A stretch of DNA of 64,000 nt from Opitutus sp. (GTDB taxonomy: Bacteria > Verrucomicrobiota > Verrucomicrobiia > Opitutales > Opitutaceae), in contig JANPZY010000001.1 of NCBI GenBank assembly GCA_024707325.1, positions 1,302,001 through 1,366,000 of the forward strand, read 5' to 3'. Below the pieces are notes generated by a model. It was not told the origin of the DNA, searched no databases, and was given only the letters and a program-made list of their open reading frames with translations. Both the position numbers and the translations under genes were made by a program. This document shows positions 1-13,508 of this stretch, piece after piece (position 1 is the stretch's first letter; each line of letters starts with the position of its first letter).

Positions 1-1728
1 CAGGTGATCGCGCAACATCGGCGCGGCGAGCAGCATGGGCGCGAGGACGTTGTTGAGATCGTGTGCGATGCCGGCGGCGAGCATGCCGATGCTCTCGAGC
101 CGCTGTGCGCGGAGAAACTGTTCCTCCACGCGTTTGCGTTCGGTGATGTCGGTGCCGATCACGAGCCAGCCGCGCGCTTCGCCGCCGGAGTCCACGACGC
201 GCGAGGCGCGGCATTCGAGGATGAGGGGGCGGCCCGCGCGGTTCTCGAACTGAATCTCACCGTGCCACTCGTCGGTTTTGCGCAGAGCCGTGCGCAGCGG
301 CGCGAGCAGATCGGCGCCGGAGTGGCCCGGACGCTGGCCGACCATCTCGGATGCACTCCAGCCGAAGATGCGTTCGGCGCCGTGATTCCAATACATCACC
401 TGTTGCTGCAGATCGAACTCGATGATCGCGTCGCGCGCCTTGTTGAGAATTTCGGCCTGCACGCGCAGCTCGCGGTCGAGACGGTTGCGACTGAAGCAGA
501 TCGCCGCGATATGCGTGCCCGTATCGATCAGCCGCAGTTGACGAAGCGTCGGCAATCCGGGCGTGGGTGAGTAAACGGAAAACGTGCCGAGCAGGCGCTG
601 GTCGTGATCGAAGATCGGCGTGGACCAGCAGGAGCGGAGATTGTTGGCGAGCGCGATGGCGCGGTAGCTGGCCCAGAGCGGATCGGTGGCAATGTCCGAC
701 ACGAACACCGCCTCGCGCCGAAACGCCGCGGTGCCGCACGAGCCGGTGTTGTCGGAAATCGGAATTCGGCTCGTCGCCTGACGCACGGCCTGAGGCAGGC
801 GTCCGCCCGCGACCTGACGCATGAAGGGCGCGTTGTCCTCCACGACGTAGGCGGTCGCGGTCAGTTCCTCCGCCTGCGCTTCGACGAAGCGCAAGAGATG
901 ATCAAGCACCTCGAGCAACGGCACACCGGAGGCGATCATTTCCAGAATCTGTTTCTGGCTGTTGATCGACGACTCGATCTGCTTCTGCCCCGAGAGATCG
1001 CGCATCACCGTCGAGTAGTGAGTGAGCGTGCCCTCCGCGTCGCGGTGCGCGAGGATCACCTGCGACACGGGCAGCATGCGTCCATCCTGCGTGGCGACAG
1101 CGGATTCGCCCGACCACTGGCCTTCGCGGGCGCTGAGGAGCAGTCTTTCCGCGATATCCGGGTAACCCTCGGGCCCGTAGAAGTCCTTGATTTGTAGTTC
1201 GGCCCGGAGCGGGTCATCGCCGAGGCCCACCATGCGGCGGGCGGCCTTGTTGAGATAGACGACCTGTTCGTTGGGCGCGGCGATGCCGACGAAGTCCGGC
1301 GTGGCTTCGATGATTGCGGCGAGCCGCTGGCGCTCGGCCTCGGCCGATTGGAAGCGCTTGCGCTCCGCCAGATCGCGAAGCGAGCGATGAATCGCGGACG
1401 GCAACCGCTTCAGGCGATCCTTCAAAATGTAATCCTGCGCACCCTCGCGCACCGACTCGATCGCGCGCTCTTCGCCGATGTTGCCCGACACAAAGATGAA
1501 CGGCAGCTGCGGCGCCACACGCCGCACGATGCGCAGCGCTTCGATGCCGCTGAAATCCGGCAGCGAAAAATCCGAAAGCACCAGATCGTGTCCGCCACGG
1601 CGGAGCGCCGCGTGAAAATCCGCCGCGGTCGAGACCACTTCGATCACGCATTCGGGCCACTCGGCGCGCAGCATCGCGGCCACCAATTCGGCGTCGGTGG
1701 GGTTGTCCTCGAGATGAAGAATTTTCAT
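1..1728 (-). CDS. Hybrid sensor histidine kinase, N-terminal receiver (3' end beyond window)
   Basis: A continuous frame runs from ATG at 1728 off the left edge, giving 576 codons with no stop. The N-terminus is a receiver domain (MKILHLEDNPTDAEL, phosphoacceptor Asp in VLSDFSLPDFSG near residue 53, Lys in DYILKDRL). Next come a PAS domain (about 140-255), a GAF-like domain (about 280-430) and a second PAS (about 435-550). A HisKA region follows with H-box IAHDLNNVLAPM just before the edge. An ATPase domain should follow outside the window. It is the third gene of an operon, 16 bases after the receiver gene. Such receiver-first kinases usually accept phosphate from an upstream kinase (family knowledge); the signal is unknown. 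Confidence 0.85.
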   Translation of the reverse strand, partial: MKILHLEDNPTDAELVAAMLRAEWPECVIEVVSTAADFHAALRRGGHDLVLSDFSLPDFSGIEALRIVRRVAPQLPFIFVSGNIGEERAIESVREGAQDYILKDRLKRLPSAIHRSLRDLAERKRFQSAEAERQRLAAIIEATPDFVGIAAPNEQVVYLNKAARRMVGLGDDPLRAELQIKDFYGPEGYPDIAERLLLSAREGQWSGESAVATQDGRMLPVSQVILAHRDAEGTLTHYSTVMRDLSGQKQIESSINSQKQILEMIASGVPLLEVLDHLLRFVEAQAEELTATAYVVEDNAPFMRQVAGGRLPQAVRQATSRIPISDNTGSCGTAAFRREAVFVSDIATDPLWASYRAIALANNLRSCWSTPIFDHDQRLLGTFSVYSPTPGLPTLRQLRLIDTGTHIAAICFSRNRLDRELRVQAEILNKARDAIIEFDLQQQVMYWNHGAERIFGWSASEMVGQRPGHSGADLLAPLRTALRKTDEWHGEIQFENRAGRPLILECRASRVVDSGGEARGWLVIGTDITERKRVEEQFLRAQRLESIGMLAAGIAHDLNNVLAPMLLAAPMLRDHL

Positions 1729-1744
1729 GGCGGTGGCTGCGGGC

Positions 1745-2203
1745 TCACGAGCCGGCAGCAGGGATAGGATTCGGAGGCGGCTCGTTGAGCAAGGCCCAGA
1801 ATACCCCCAATTGGGTGACCGCACTGATGAAATCGTCGAACGCGACCGGCTTCACGACGTAGGCATTGCACCCGAGTTGGTAAGTGCGCAGCAGATCGCT
1901 CTCTTCGCGCGACGATGTGAGCACGACGACCGGCAATGTCTTCAGCTGCGGATCCGCGCGGACCTGCCGCAGCACTTCGCGTCCGTCGATGCGCGGCATC
2001 TTCAAATCGAGCAACACCACCGCGGGACGCTGCGCCGCGACGTTGGCGTGTTTGCCGCGGCGGAAAAGATAATCGAGCGCATCCACGCCGTCGCGGGCGA
2101 CGACGACCTCGTTGGCGAGACGCGCCTCCTGAAACGCCGTGAGGATTAACTCAATGTCGTTGGGATTGTCCTCGGCGAGGAGGATGGGACGCAGGGTGTT
2201 CAT
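1745..2203 (-). CDS. Stand-alone response regulator receiver (Rcp1-like)
   Basis: A 152-residue protein made of one receiver domain and no output domain. The acidic pocket is in LLAEDNPNDIEL, the phosphoacceptor Asp in VVLLDLKMPRIDG (about residue 64), the Thr/Ser switch in VVVLTSSREESD and the Lys in AYVVKPVAFDDF. Its ATG overlaps the stop of the upstream sensor kinase by four bases (ATGA), so the two are probably translationally coupled and form a cognate pair. Rcp1-type regulators of this length relay phosphate or act by protein contact (family knowledge). The hybrid kinase 16 bases downstream is the likely next partner. Confidence 0.88.
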   Translation of the reverse strand: MNTLRPILLAEDNPNDIELILTAFQEARLANEVVVARDGVDALDYLFRRGKHANVAAQRPAVVLLDLKMPRIDGREVLRQVRADPQLKTLPVVVLTSSREESDLLRTYQLGCNAYVVKPVAFDDFISAVTQLGVFWALLNEPPPNPIPAAGS

Positions 2204-4080
2204 GAGTTGGAAGTGGAAGCGGACGGGTTGTCGGTCGCAGGAATCGCGTTGAGAGGAAGCGAGAAACTGAAGGTGGCGCCTTCGCCCGGCCGGCCTTCCG
2301 CCCACGTGCGACCGCCGTGGCGCGCGACGATGCGGCGGACGTTGGCGAGGCCGACGCCGGTGCCCTCGAACTCCGTGTCGGCGTGGAGGCGCTGAAACAC
2401 GCCGAAGAGTTTGTCCGCGTATTGCATGTCGAAGCCGACCCCGTTGTCGCGCACGTGGAAGACTGTCTCGCTGGCCGACGTGTCGACGTGTCCGCTGATC
2501 TCGATGCGCGGCGTGGGTTCGCGGGAGGAGTATTTCACCGCGTTGCCGATCAAGTTGACCCAGACCTGCCGGAGCAGTGCGGCGTCGCCGCGCACGAGCG
2601 GCAGCGACGAGATTTTCCAATCGATGCGCGAGTCGGGATTGCCGCCGGTGATCTCCGCGATGATCGCGCTCACGATCGAGTTGCTGTCGACCGGACCGGG
2701 ATTCAGTTGCGCCCGGCCCGTGCGCGAAAACGCCAGCAGGTCGTCGATGAGCCGACCCATTTGCACGGCGGCATCGGAGATGACTTTCAGGTAACGTTGC
2801 GCCTTCTCGTCCAAGACGCCCGCGGCGTGTTTCGTCAGCAGGCCGGTGAAACCGTCGATGTGGCGCAGCGGTGCGCGCAGATCGTGCGACACCGAATACG
2901 AAAACGCCTCCAGTTCCTTGTTCGCGTTTTCGAGCCGCGAGTTCTGGAGCTGCAGATTGAGATTGAGCGAGTGGATCTTCTTTTCCGCCTGGCGACGCTC
3001 GGTGATGTCGCGGATCACGGCCAGCGTCTGCCGTTCGCCCTCCGCCTCGATCGGGCTGAGCAGAATATCGACGGGAAACTCCGAGCCGTCCTGACAACGC
3101 GCAAACAGCTCCAGCCCTGCGCCCATCTCTCTCGCGCGCGGCGCGGCGAAATACGTGGCGAAGTGAGCCGCATGCCGTGCGCGGAAACGCTCCGGCAGCA
3201 ATCGCTGCAGCTGCAGCCCCGCGAGCTGCTGCTCCCCGTAGCCGAACAACTCGCCCGCGCGGCGGTTCGCACGGCGGATGCGGCCGCCGCGATCCACGAG
3301 GATGATCGCGTCGGGACTGTTTTCGAAAAGCCGCTGAAACATCTGCTCGCTGCGCCGCAGCGCCTGTTCGGCATCGCGCCGCGCGGAGAAATCGCGCCCG
3401 ACCACCAGGTAGGCGCCCGCTACCAGCGCGAGCGCGGCGAGGCTGCCCACCGCAATCCACGCGGTGGTGTTGCGAATCGCCTGAAGCGAGGTCGCGCCGC
3501 GTTCGCGCAACAACGCCCGCTCCGTGCGCTCCATGCGCCCGATGATCTCGCCCATCACGTCCATGAGCCGGCCGATCTCCGCCGGATCGATTTCGGCGAT
3601 CGCGTCCTCGAGGCCCGTCGTGCGGCGGATGGAGTTTTGCCGGCCCGTCAGTTCAACGAGCCGGTGGAAAAGCGGTTCGAGCTGCACGAGCCGCGATTGT
3701 TGCGCGGCGTTGTCGGCCGTGAGCTGCCGCAACCGCTGCATCGCACGCTCGGCGAAACGCGTTTGCTCGGCCCAACGCTCGACCGAGTCCTCGTTGCCCG
3801 TGAGCAGGTAGCGCTGCGACTCGGTCAGGATTTGGACCAAATGATTCACGCAGCCCTCGAGCTGATACAGCAGCTCGTGACGGTGATAGCCGGAATCCAG
3901 CACGTCCTCGAACTGGCGCGCGTTTTTCCACGCCAGCGCGCCAAACAACACCAGCAACAACAACGCGGCGGCAAAGCCGGCCGCGATTTTGTTCTCGAGG
4001 GAAAACTTCAAGCTGCGCGCGGGGTTGGTCGGTTCGGAGAATGTGTCGCTGGCAGGCACCATCAGTTTGGAATAGTTCAA
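2200..4080 (-). CDS. Membrane sensor histidine kinase with CHASE3 and PAS domains
   Basis: A 626-residue kinase. A first membrane helix lies at about residues 30-50 and a second at about 208-228. They flank an extracytoplasmic all-helical region with CHASE3 features (ESQRYLLTGNEDSVERW). A PAS domain follows (about 245-365, ending VIRDITERRQAEKK), then HisKA with phosphoacceptor His in YSVSHDLRAPLRHIDGF and an HATPase_c domain (N-box NLIGNAVKYSS, G1 DNGVGFDM, G2 GTGVGLA). It heads the three-gene operon and overlaps the receiver gene by four bases. CHASE3 suggests an envelope or small-ligand signal; the ligand is not identifiable. Confidence 0.88.
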   Translation of the reverse strand: MNYSKLMVPASDTFSEPTNPARSLKFSLENKIAAGFAAALLLLVLFGALAWKNARQFEDVLDSGYHRHELLYQLEGCVNHLVQILTESQRYLLTGNEDSVERWAEQTRFAERAMQRLRQLTADNAAQQSRLVQLEPLFHRLVELTGRQNSIRRTTGLEDAIAEIDPAEIGRLMDVMGEIIGRMERTERALLRERGATSLQAIRNTTAWIAVGSLAALALVAGAYLVVGRDFSARRDAEQALRRSEQMFQRLFENSPDAIILVDRGGRIRRANRRAGELFGYGEQQLAGLQLQRLLPERFRARHAAHFATYFAAPRAREMGAGLELFARCQDGSEFPVDILLSPIEAEGERQTLAVIRDITERRQAEKKIHSLNLNLQLQNSRLENANKELEAFSYSVSHDLRAPLRHIDGFTGLLTKHAAGVLDEKAQRYLKVISDAAVQMGRLIDDLLAFSRTGRAQLNPGPVDSNSIVSAIIAEITGGNPDSRIDWKISSLPLVRGDAALLRQVWVNLIGNAVKYSSREPTPRIEISGHVDTSASETVFHVRDNGVGFDMQYADKLFGVFQRLHADTEFEGTGVGLANVRRIVARHGGRTWAEGRPGEGATFSFSLPLNAIPATDNPSASTSNS

Positions 4081-4160
4081 GTCCTTCGCAACCGGTGCCC
4101 CCGAGCTTGTTTCAATAAATTGCGAAAGAATTCCGAGTTCGTCCGTTCACCATTCAATAT

Positions 4161-4184
4161 ACCGCGTATTTTTACGCGGTTTTT
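4161..4184 (+). terminator. Perfect 8-bp hairpin followed by a T run
   Basis: ACCGCGTA, a TTTT loop and TACGCGGT form a perfect stem, followed by TTTT on the plus strand. It lies in the 274-base AT-richer gap between the divergent kinase operon and the TIM-barrel gene. No plus-strand gene precedes it, so it may act as a leader attenuator or block of antisense transcription rather than an ordinary terminator. Only the geometry is seen. Confidence 0.45.
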
Positions 4185-4354
4185 GCGCTCACCTGTCGGC
4201 GTCACCGGAGTCTGGATACACCGCGGCGCGCTGCTTCACGGCGCGGTTTAGCGCGAAACCACCGCGTTGAGCGTGACGGTGCGCGTGTCGCTTGCGTGTC
4301 ACGTTCCGGGTTCGCGCTTGGCGTCGCGCGGCGGATTCGCCAGCTTCGCGGTCC

Positions 4355-5533
4355 ATGGTAAATCCCGCTGCGCCCCTCGCGGAGTTTATTGCTGGCACCT
4401 CTCGCGGTCACGCGGGCTGGTTTCGCGCCGCTCAGAAAGCCGGCGATTGCTGGTGGTTGATCGATGCGACGGGGCAGCCGTTCTACCTGCGCGGCGTCAA
4501 CGGTCTCGCGCCGCTGCCCGACGGCGGCTACGTGCCGGTGCTCCAGCAACTGCGCGGATGGAGTTGCAACGCGATCGGTCTCGCGGCCGAGGAATCGCTC
4601 GAACGCGCGAGCTGGCCGTTTGTCGCGGCCGTGGAGTTCACCAACGTGGTGCCCGTCATCCACACCGAGGGCGTGCGCCTGCCCGATGTCTTTGATGTCG
4701 ACTGGCCGACGTTTGCCGCTGCCGAGGCGAACCGAGTCGTGCCCCGGTGCGCGGCGAGTCGCGACCTGGTGTGCTGGGTCGCTGACCCGGGTCTTGCGTG
4801 GGGGGCGGCCGTGGGCGGTTCGCGCCCGTCGTTGTTGCAACTCTGCCTGAGTCTGGAGCCGAGTTTCGCGGCGTATCACGCGGCGTGGGAGTTCGTGCTC
4901 GCGCTGCACGAAGGTGAGCTCGCGCAAGTCGCCCGCGCGTGGGGCGAGGCGCCCTGGTCCAATCGCGAAGTCGTCCGCGAGATGACGCGCGATGGTCGCG
5001 TGATCCGCACGCGCGGCTACGCGCGCGATCAGACGCGCTGGATGGAAGAGTTCGCGCGCCGCTATCTCACTGTCGTCGGCGAAGTCGTGCACGCGGCCGA
5101 TCCCAACCACCTTGTGTTTGTCGGTGTCGACTCGCTTGCGGCTGCGCGGCTCGTCGAGCGCGCGTTTCCGCACGTGGACGGCGTGTGGCTCGCCGGCGGG
5201 GAGATTGAGGGGAAGGTCGGTTGCCCGGTGATCGCGGGAGATTTCACGTGGTCCACCGAAGCGTTTCTGCGCGCGCCGCAGCGAGGCACGCAGCGCCGGC
5301 TCACGTCGATTGAGCGGATGTTGCGACGCGGCCGCGCGGCCGGCGAAAAGCTCGCGCGGCATCCGTCGGTCGTCGGTTACATGTGGCGCGCGTGGCGCGA
5401 CGGCGAAGGCGATCGTCCGCCCTTTGGGCAGGGGTTGCGACACGAAGACGGCACGGAAGCGCTTGAGCACACGGAGTTGCTTGCTGAGCTCAATCGACGC
5501 GCACATCTTTTGCACCAGTCGCCTTCCGGCTAA
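4355..5533 (+). CDS. Putative TIM-barrel glycoside hydrolase (agarase-like N-terminal motif)
   Basis: A 392-residue protein starting at ATG 4355; a GTG at 4292 would add 21 Arg-rich, unlikely residues. The N-terminal sequence GDCWWLIDATGQPFYLRGVN resembles the start of agarase-like barrel proteins (WWLvtPeGhpFyslGvn pattern). Later segments EFTNVVPVIHTEG and DPNHLVFVGVD look like barrel strands ending in acidic residues. There is no signal peptide, so it may act in the cytoplasm. A lipoprotein gene follows after 5 bases, suggesting cotranscription. The substrate and the catalytic acids are not assigned; the enzymatic role is inferred from fold-level resemblance only. Confidence 0.6.
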   Translation: MVNPAAPLAEFIAGTSRGHAGWFRAAQKAGDCWWLIDATGQPFYLRGVNGLAPLPDGGYVPVLQQLRGWSCNAIGLAAEESLERASWPFVAAVEFTNVVPVIHTEGVRLPDVFDVDWPTFAAAEANRVVPRCAASRDLVCWVADPGLAWGAAVGGSRPSLLQLCLSLEPSFAAYHAAWEFVLALHEGELAQVARAWGEAPWSNREVVREMTRDGRVIRTRGYARDQTRWMEEFARRYLTVVGEVVHAADPNHLVFVGVDSLAAARLVERAFPHVDGVWLAGGEIEGKVGCPVIAGDFTWSTEAFLRAPQRGTQRRLTSIERMLRRGRAAGEKLARHPSVVGYMWRAWRDGEGDRPPFGQGLRHEDGTEALEHTELLAELNRRAHLLHQSPSG

Positions 5534-5538
5534 AACTC

Positions 5539-5961
5539 ATGAAAGCTTTCCTCTTCTCCTTGCTGCTCCTCGGCCTGTGGGCCTCTGCGGGCTGCGGCCA
5601 TCTCGATCTCGCCGCGACCAATGACGCCGAGCGCGTCCTCACCGGCTTTGTCACGAATCCCAACGGCGGCGAGCTGCCGCCCGATACCGAGGTGACGATT
5701 CGCATCGTCGATTACTCGCGCGGTGAAGAACGCGGCGAGACGCTCGGCGAGCAAGTCATCCAGAATCCCGGCCGCTTTCCCGTGCCGATTCGCATTGAGT
5801 ATCGCGCCGAAGACGCGGTGCTCATGCGCCGCGTGAACGTCGAGGCGCGCATCTCCGTTGGCGGACGTCTGCGCTACGCGACGGGTAGCGGCCATCCGAT
5901 CACGCTGCACAACGTCAACGACTCGCACTTCGTGCAGGTCGATCTCGTCGGCCGGCGCTGA
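5539..5961 (+). CDS. YbaY/YscW-family lipoprotein
   Basis: A 140-residue protein with a lipoprotein signal (MKAFLFSLLLLGLWASAGC; Cys about residue 19 as the lipidation site). The mature part has the small beta-sandwich pattern of the YscW/YbaY family: a strand LTGFVTNPNGGELPPDTEVTI, a central FPVPIRIEY, and YATGSGHPITL near the end. Family members are envelope lipoproteins, sometimes chaperone-like; no enzymatic role is known to me. It starts 5 bases after the TIM-barrel gene. A 22-bp repeat array starts 12 bases beyond its stop. Confidence 0.75.
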   Translation: MKAFLFSLLLLGLWASAGCGHLDLAATNDAERVLTGFVTNPNGGELPPDTEVTIRIVDYSRGEERGETLGEQVIQNPGRFPVPIRIEYRAEDAVLMRRVNVEARISVGGRLRYATGSGHPITLHNVNDSHFVQVDLVGRR

Positions 5962-5972
5962 GCCGCGCCCGA

Positions 5973-6148
5973 ATGCGCACGGAGTCGAGCCCGAGTGCGG
6001 ACCGACTCGGGACAACGTGCGGACACGGTCGAGCCAAGGTCCGTGCATGGTCGCGACAAGGTGCGGACCGGGGCGCGCCTGAGTGCGGCTTGAGTCGAGC
6101 CACGGTGCGCACCGACATGGGCCGCAATGCGGCCTGAGTTGCGTCGTT
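5973..6148 (+). repeat. 22-bp degenerate tandem repeat array 1 (8 units)
   Basis: Eight contiguous 22-base units start at 5973, 5995, 6017, 6039, 6061, 6083, 6105 and 6127. Each is an 11-base half like GTGCGGACNNG followed by an 11-base half like GTCGNGMCNAG. The unit at 6017 is identical to the one at 59965 in array 5. The last unit is a variant (ATGCGGCCTGAG then TTGCG). It lies between the lipoprotein stop and the antiporter start. No plausible coding function: the period is not a multiple of three and codon use is unlike the neighbouring genes. Confidence 0.9.
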
Positions 6149-6187
6149 GCTTGCTCCGAGTCGCAACCCGCGCACGCTCCGCGGCAA

Positions 6188-11394
<5,207 letters not shown>

Positions 11395-11412
11395 ACAGAA
11401 CAAGGGAACACG

Positions 11413-11446
11413 AAAAGCCCGCCGGATCCGGCGGGCTTTTGTTTTT
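11413..11446. terminator. Bidirectional intrinsic terminator
   Basis: A-run, stem GCCCGCCGG/CCGGCGGGC and T-run lie between the convergent GH95 gene and the dioxygenase gene, with A tracts on one side and T tracts on the other. It can stop transcription from both. Confidence 0.85.
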
Positions 11447-11459
11447 GCGTTTTGTCTGT

Positions 11460-12398
11460 TCACGCCGCGCGCAGTGGCGGGAGCGCGGCTTCGATGGCAG
11501 CGCGTGCGTGGCGGAATTGTTTCGGCAGCTGGAGTTCACGGCCGAGCGAATCCACCGGCTCGTCGATCGAAAAGCCGGGCACGTCGGTCGCGATCTCGAA
11601 CAAAACGCCGCCGCGCTCCCGGTAGTAGATCGAGCGGAAGTAGTCGCGATCCATCACCGGTGAGGTCGCGAAACCCGCTGCAGCGAGCGTGCTCTGCATG
11701 GCGAGCTCCGCTTCGTCGTCGGCCACGCGCCACGCGAGGTGGTGAATCGTGCCGGCGCCGCCGAGTCCGCGCGGGGCATCCGCGTTTGCGATTACATCGA
11801 CATAGCGACCCGAGCCGCCGGGGCCGGCTTCGAAGCGCGCGCGGTGTTCTTCACGACGCACGAGACGAAGGCCCATCGTGGTGGTGAGCAAATGCTCGGT
11901 CGGAGCGGCGTCGCGCACGGTGAGCTCGGCGGTGTGCAGGCCGCGCAGTGCGTGTTCGCGGGGAATCTCGCCGCCGGCCCAGCCGCTCCGATCGTCGTTC
12001 GCAACCGCGACGATTTCGATCGGCATGCGATCGGGATCGGCGAAACGCAGCACGTCCTCGCCGAAGCGCGCGAGGCGTTTTGCTGGGATGCCGTGTTGCG
12101 CGAGACGGGCTTCCCAAAACGCGAGCGAGTCGGGGGCCGCGGAAAACGTCAGCGCGGTGGATTGTCCGGAGCCGATGCGACCGCGCGACGCGAAGCCCGG
12201 CCAGTAGAAGAACGTCACGATGCTGCCCGGCGTGCCCGTGCCATCGCCGTAGTAGAGATGGTAGGCCGACGGATCGTCGAAGTTGACCGTCCGCTTCACG
12301 AGGCGCAGCCCGAGTAGGCCGGTGTAGAAATCGACGTTGGCCTGGAGATCGCTAGCGATCGCGGTGACGTGGTGGATGCCGCTGACGTGCGAGTGCAT
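11460..12398 (-). CDS. Ring-cleaving dioxygenase of the glyoxalase fold (MhqO-like)
   Basis: A 312-residue protein with two vicinal-oxygen-chelate modules. Probable metal ligands are in SGIHHVTAIA (N-terminal module), GTIHHLAWRV (about residue 216) and GGVLFEIATD (about residue 268). The sequence FYTGLLGLRLVKRTVNFDDP is typical of the MhqO/MhqA group, which opens hydroquinone rings and protects against quinones (family knowledge). It is the last gene of a minus-strand set with YceI and a small membrane protein, divergent from a LysR regulator. That context fits an aromatic or quinone response. The exact substrate is unknown. Confidence 0.85.
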   Translation of the reverse strand: MHSHVSGIHHVTAIASDLQANVDFYTGLLGLRLVKRTVNFDDPSAYHLYYGDGTGTPGSIVTFFYWPGFASRGRIGSGQSTALTFSAAPDSLAFWEARLAQHGIPAKRLARFGEDVLRFADPDRMPIEIVAVANDDRSGWAGGEIPREHALRGLHTAELTVRDAAPTEHLLTTTMGLRLVRREEHRARFEAGPGGSGRYVDVIANADAPRGLGGAGTIHHLAWRVADDEAELAMQSTLAAAGFATSPVMDRDYFRSIYYRERGGVLFEIATDVPGFSIDEPVDSLGRELQLPKQFRHARAAIEAALPPLRAA

Positions 12399-12434
12399 GA
12401 CGAAAAGGGGGAAAGGCGGCGGCGTTTGGGTGAG

Positions 12435-12459
12435 CGTTCGCCCGCCGCCGAGGCGAACG
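12435..12459. terminator. Hairpin between YceI and dioxygenase genes
   Basis: CGTTCGCC and GGCGAACG pair perfectly around a 9-base loop in the 79-base gap between two codirectional genes. There is no T run. It may be an mRNA processing or stability element that separates expression of the two genes. Confidence 0.4.
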
Positions 12460-12477
12460 TCAGGGTGGGAGGGAAAC

Positions 12478-13110
12478 TCAGCTGCGCGGCGCGGCGCCAG
12501 CGATGCTGAGCGAGAGGTGGATGGTTTCGGCGACCTTGTCGGTGTTCTGTCCCGGCTGGATGCCGAAGTCGCTGCGGTTGATTTCGAAGTTCGCGCGCAG
12601 CACGAGCAGGTCGCCCTTGATCTTCTCGTCGCCGAGACGCGCGCCGAGTTTGTCGGCGAGATAGGTTAACGTGACCGGCACGGTGAGTTCCTTGGTCACG
12701 CCCTTCACCGTGAGCTTGCCCGAGGCATCGGCGACGATCTGCGCACCCTGCGAGCGGACGTTCGTGAGCTTCGTCGCCTCGAAGACGATCGACGGATGTT
12801 GTGCGACATCGAGCCAGTGTGCGCCGTGGAGATGCTCGATCATGAGCGGATTGCCGACAACGAGCGACGCTGCATCGAGCACGATGCGACCGCGCGTGAC
12901 CGCGGGGTTCGCGGGATCGAACTCAACCGCGCCCGTGATGCCCGAGCCGGAGCCGGAGATCGATTCGAGCGGAGCGTCGAGCTTGAACTGGACGTTGTTC
13001 ACGCCCTTCGGATCTTTGAAGTCGAACGACGAAGGCGCGGCGATGGCGGACAAAGCGGAGGCGCCGAGCGTCGCCGCGAGTTGGAGGGAACGAACGAGGG
13101 TGGTTTTCAT
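12478..13110 (-). CDS. YceI family periplasmic lipocalin-like protein
   Basis: A 210-residue protein with a Sec signal peptide (MKTTLVRSLQLAATLGASAL). Mature features of the YceI family include FDFKDPKGVNNVQFKLDAPL, HWLDVAQHPSIVFEATKLTN and KLTVKGVTKELTVPVTLTYL, ending IGQ/FGIQ-type IQPGQNTDKVAETIHL. The family forms an extended beta-barrel that binds isoprenoid or quinone-like lipids in the periplasm (family knowledge). It lies 36 bases after a two-helix membrane protein gene and upstream of the dioxygenase, which suggests a quinone-related role for the set (inference). Confidence 0.9.
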   Translation of the reverse strand: MKTTLVRSLQLAATLGASALSAIAAPSSFDFKDPKGVNNVQFKLDAPLESISGSGSGITGAVEFDPANPAVTRGRIVLDAASLVVGNPLMIEHLHGAHWLDVAQHPSIVFEATKLTNVRSQGAQIVADASGKLTVKGVTKELTVPVTLTYLADKLGARLGDEKIKGDLLVLRANFEINRSDFGIQPGQNTDKVAETIHLSLSIAGAAPRS

Positions 13111-13146
13111 GGTTGGGTGGGTTTTGGTTTTTGGTTGAAACGAAAA

Positions 13147-13422
13147 TCAGGCGCGCGCACGGGCGCGGCGGTGAGCGAACCAGCTCAGCGCGCCGAGCGC
13201 GGTCGCGAGGGCGATACCGATCGCGAGCACTTCCACGCCGGCAACGAAGCCGGGCTGGTGCACGGGATACTCGATCCCGGTGAACTCGTCGGTGTGCAGC
13301 GTGGTGATGGTGGTCTGCGTCCAGCCGAGATGCCGGCCGGTCGCGATCCAGGTGATGAGCGTGGCGCCGAGCACCACGAAGGCGCCGGAGCGGAGGGCGG
13401 TGGGAAGGCGGGAAAAGTTCAT
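13147..13422 (-). CDS. Small membrane protein of unknown function
   Basis: A 91-residue protein starting MNFSRLPTALRSG at 13422; the frame extends upstream but the extra residues look non-coding. Two membrane helices are visible (about 14-30, FVVLGATLITWIATG; about 58-80, GFVAGVEVLAIGIALATALG), with a connecting loop holding TTLHTDEFTGIEYPVHQPG and a basic tail HRRARARA. I do not recognise the family. It is the first gene of the YceI-dioxygenase set and lies 86 bases from the divergent LysR gene. YceI genes often sit beside small membrane proteins. Confidence 0.7.
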   Translation of the reverse strand: MNFSRLPTALRSGAFVVLGATLITWIATGRHLGWTQTTITTLHTDEFTGIEYPVHQPGFVAGVEVLAIGIALATALGALSWFAHRRARARA

Positions 13423-13508
13423 GTCACGAAAATACCACCGCGAGATCGGTCGGCCTACTGCGCAGGACGGCTTGCCGTCATGCGTGGCGCGCATAACGTC
13501 GGGACTGC

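Noticed and set aside
2317..4251. A 644-codon open frame on the plus strand
   Set aside because: It is antisense to the CHASE3 histidine kinase with all its kinase motifs.
4292..4354. GTG start for the TIM-barrel gene
   Set aside because: The added residues are Arg-rich and low in similarity; the ATG at 4355 gives a natural start.
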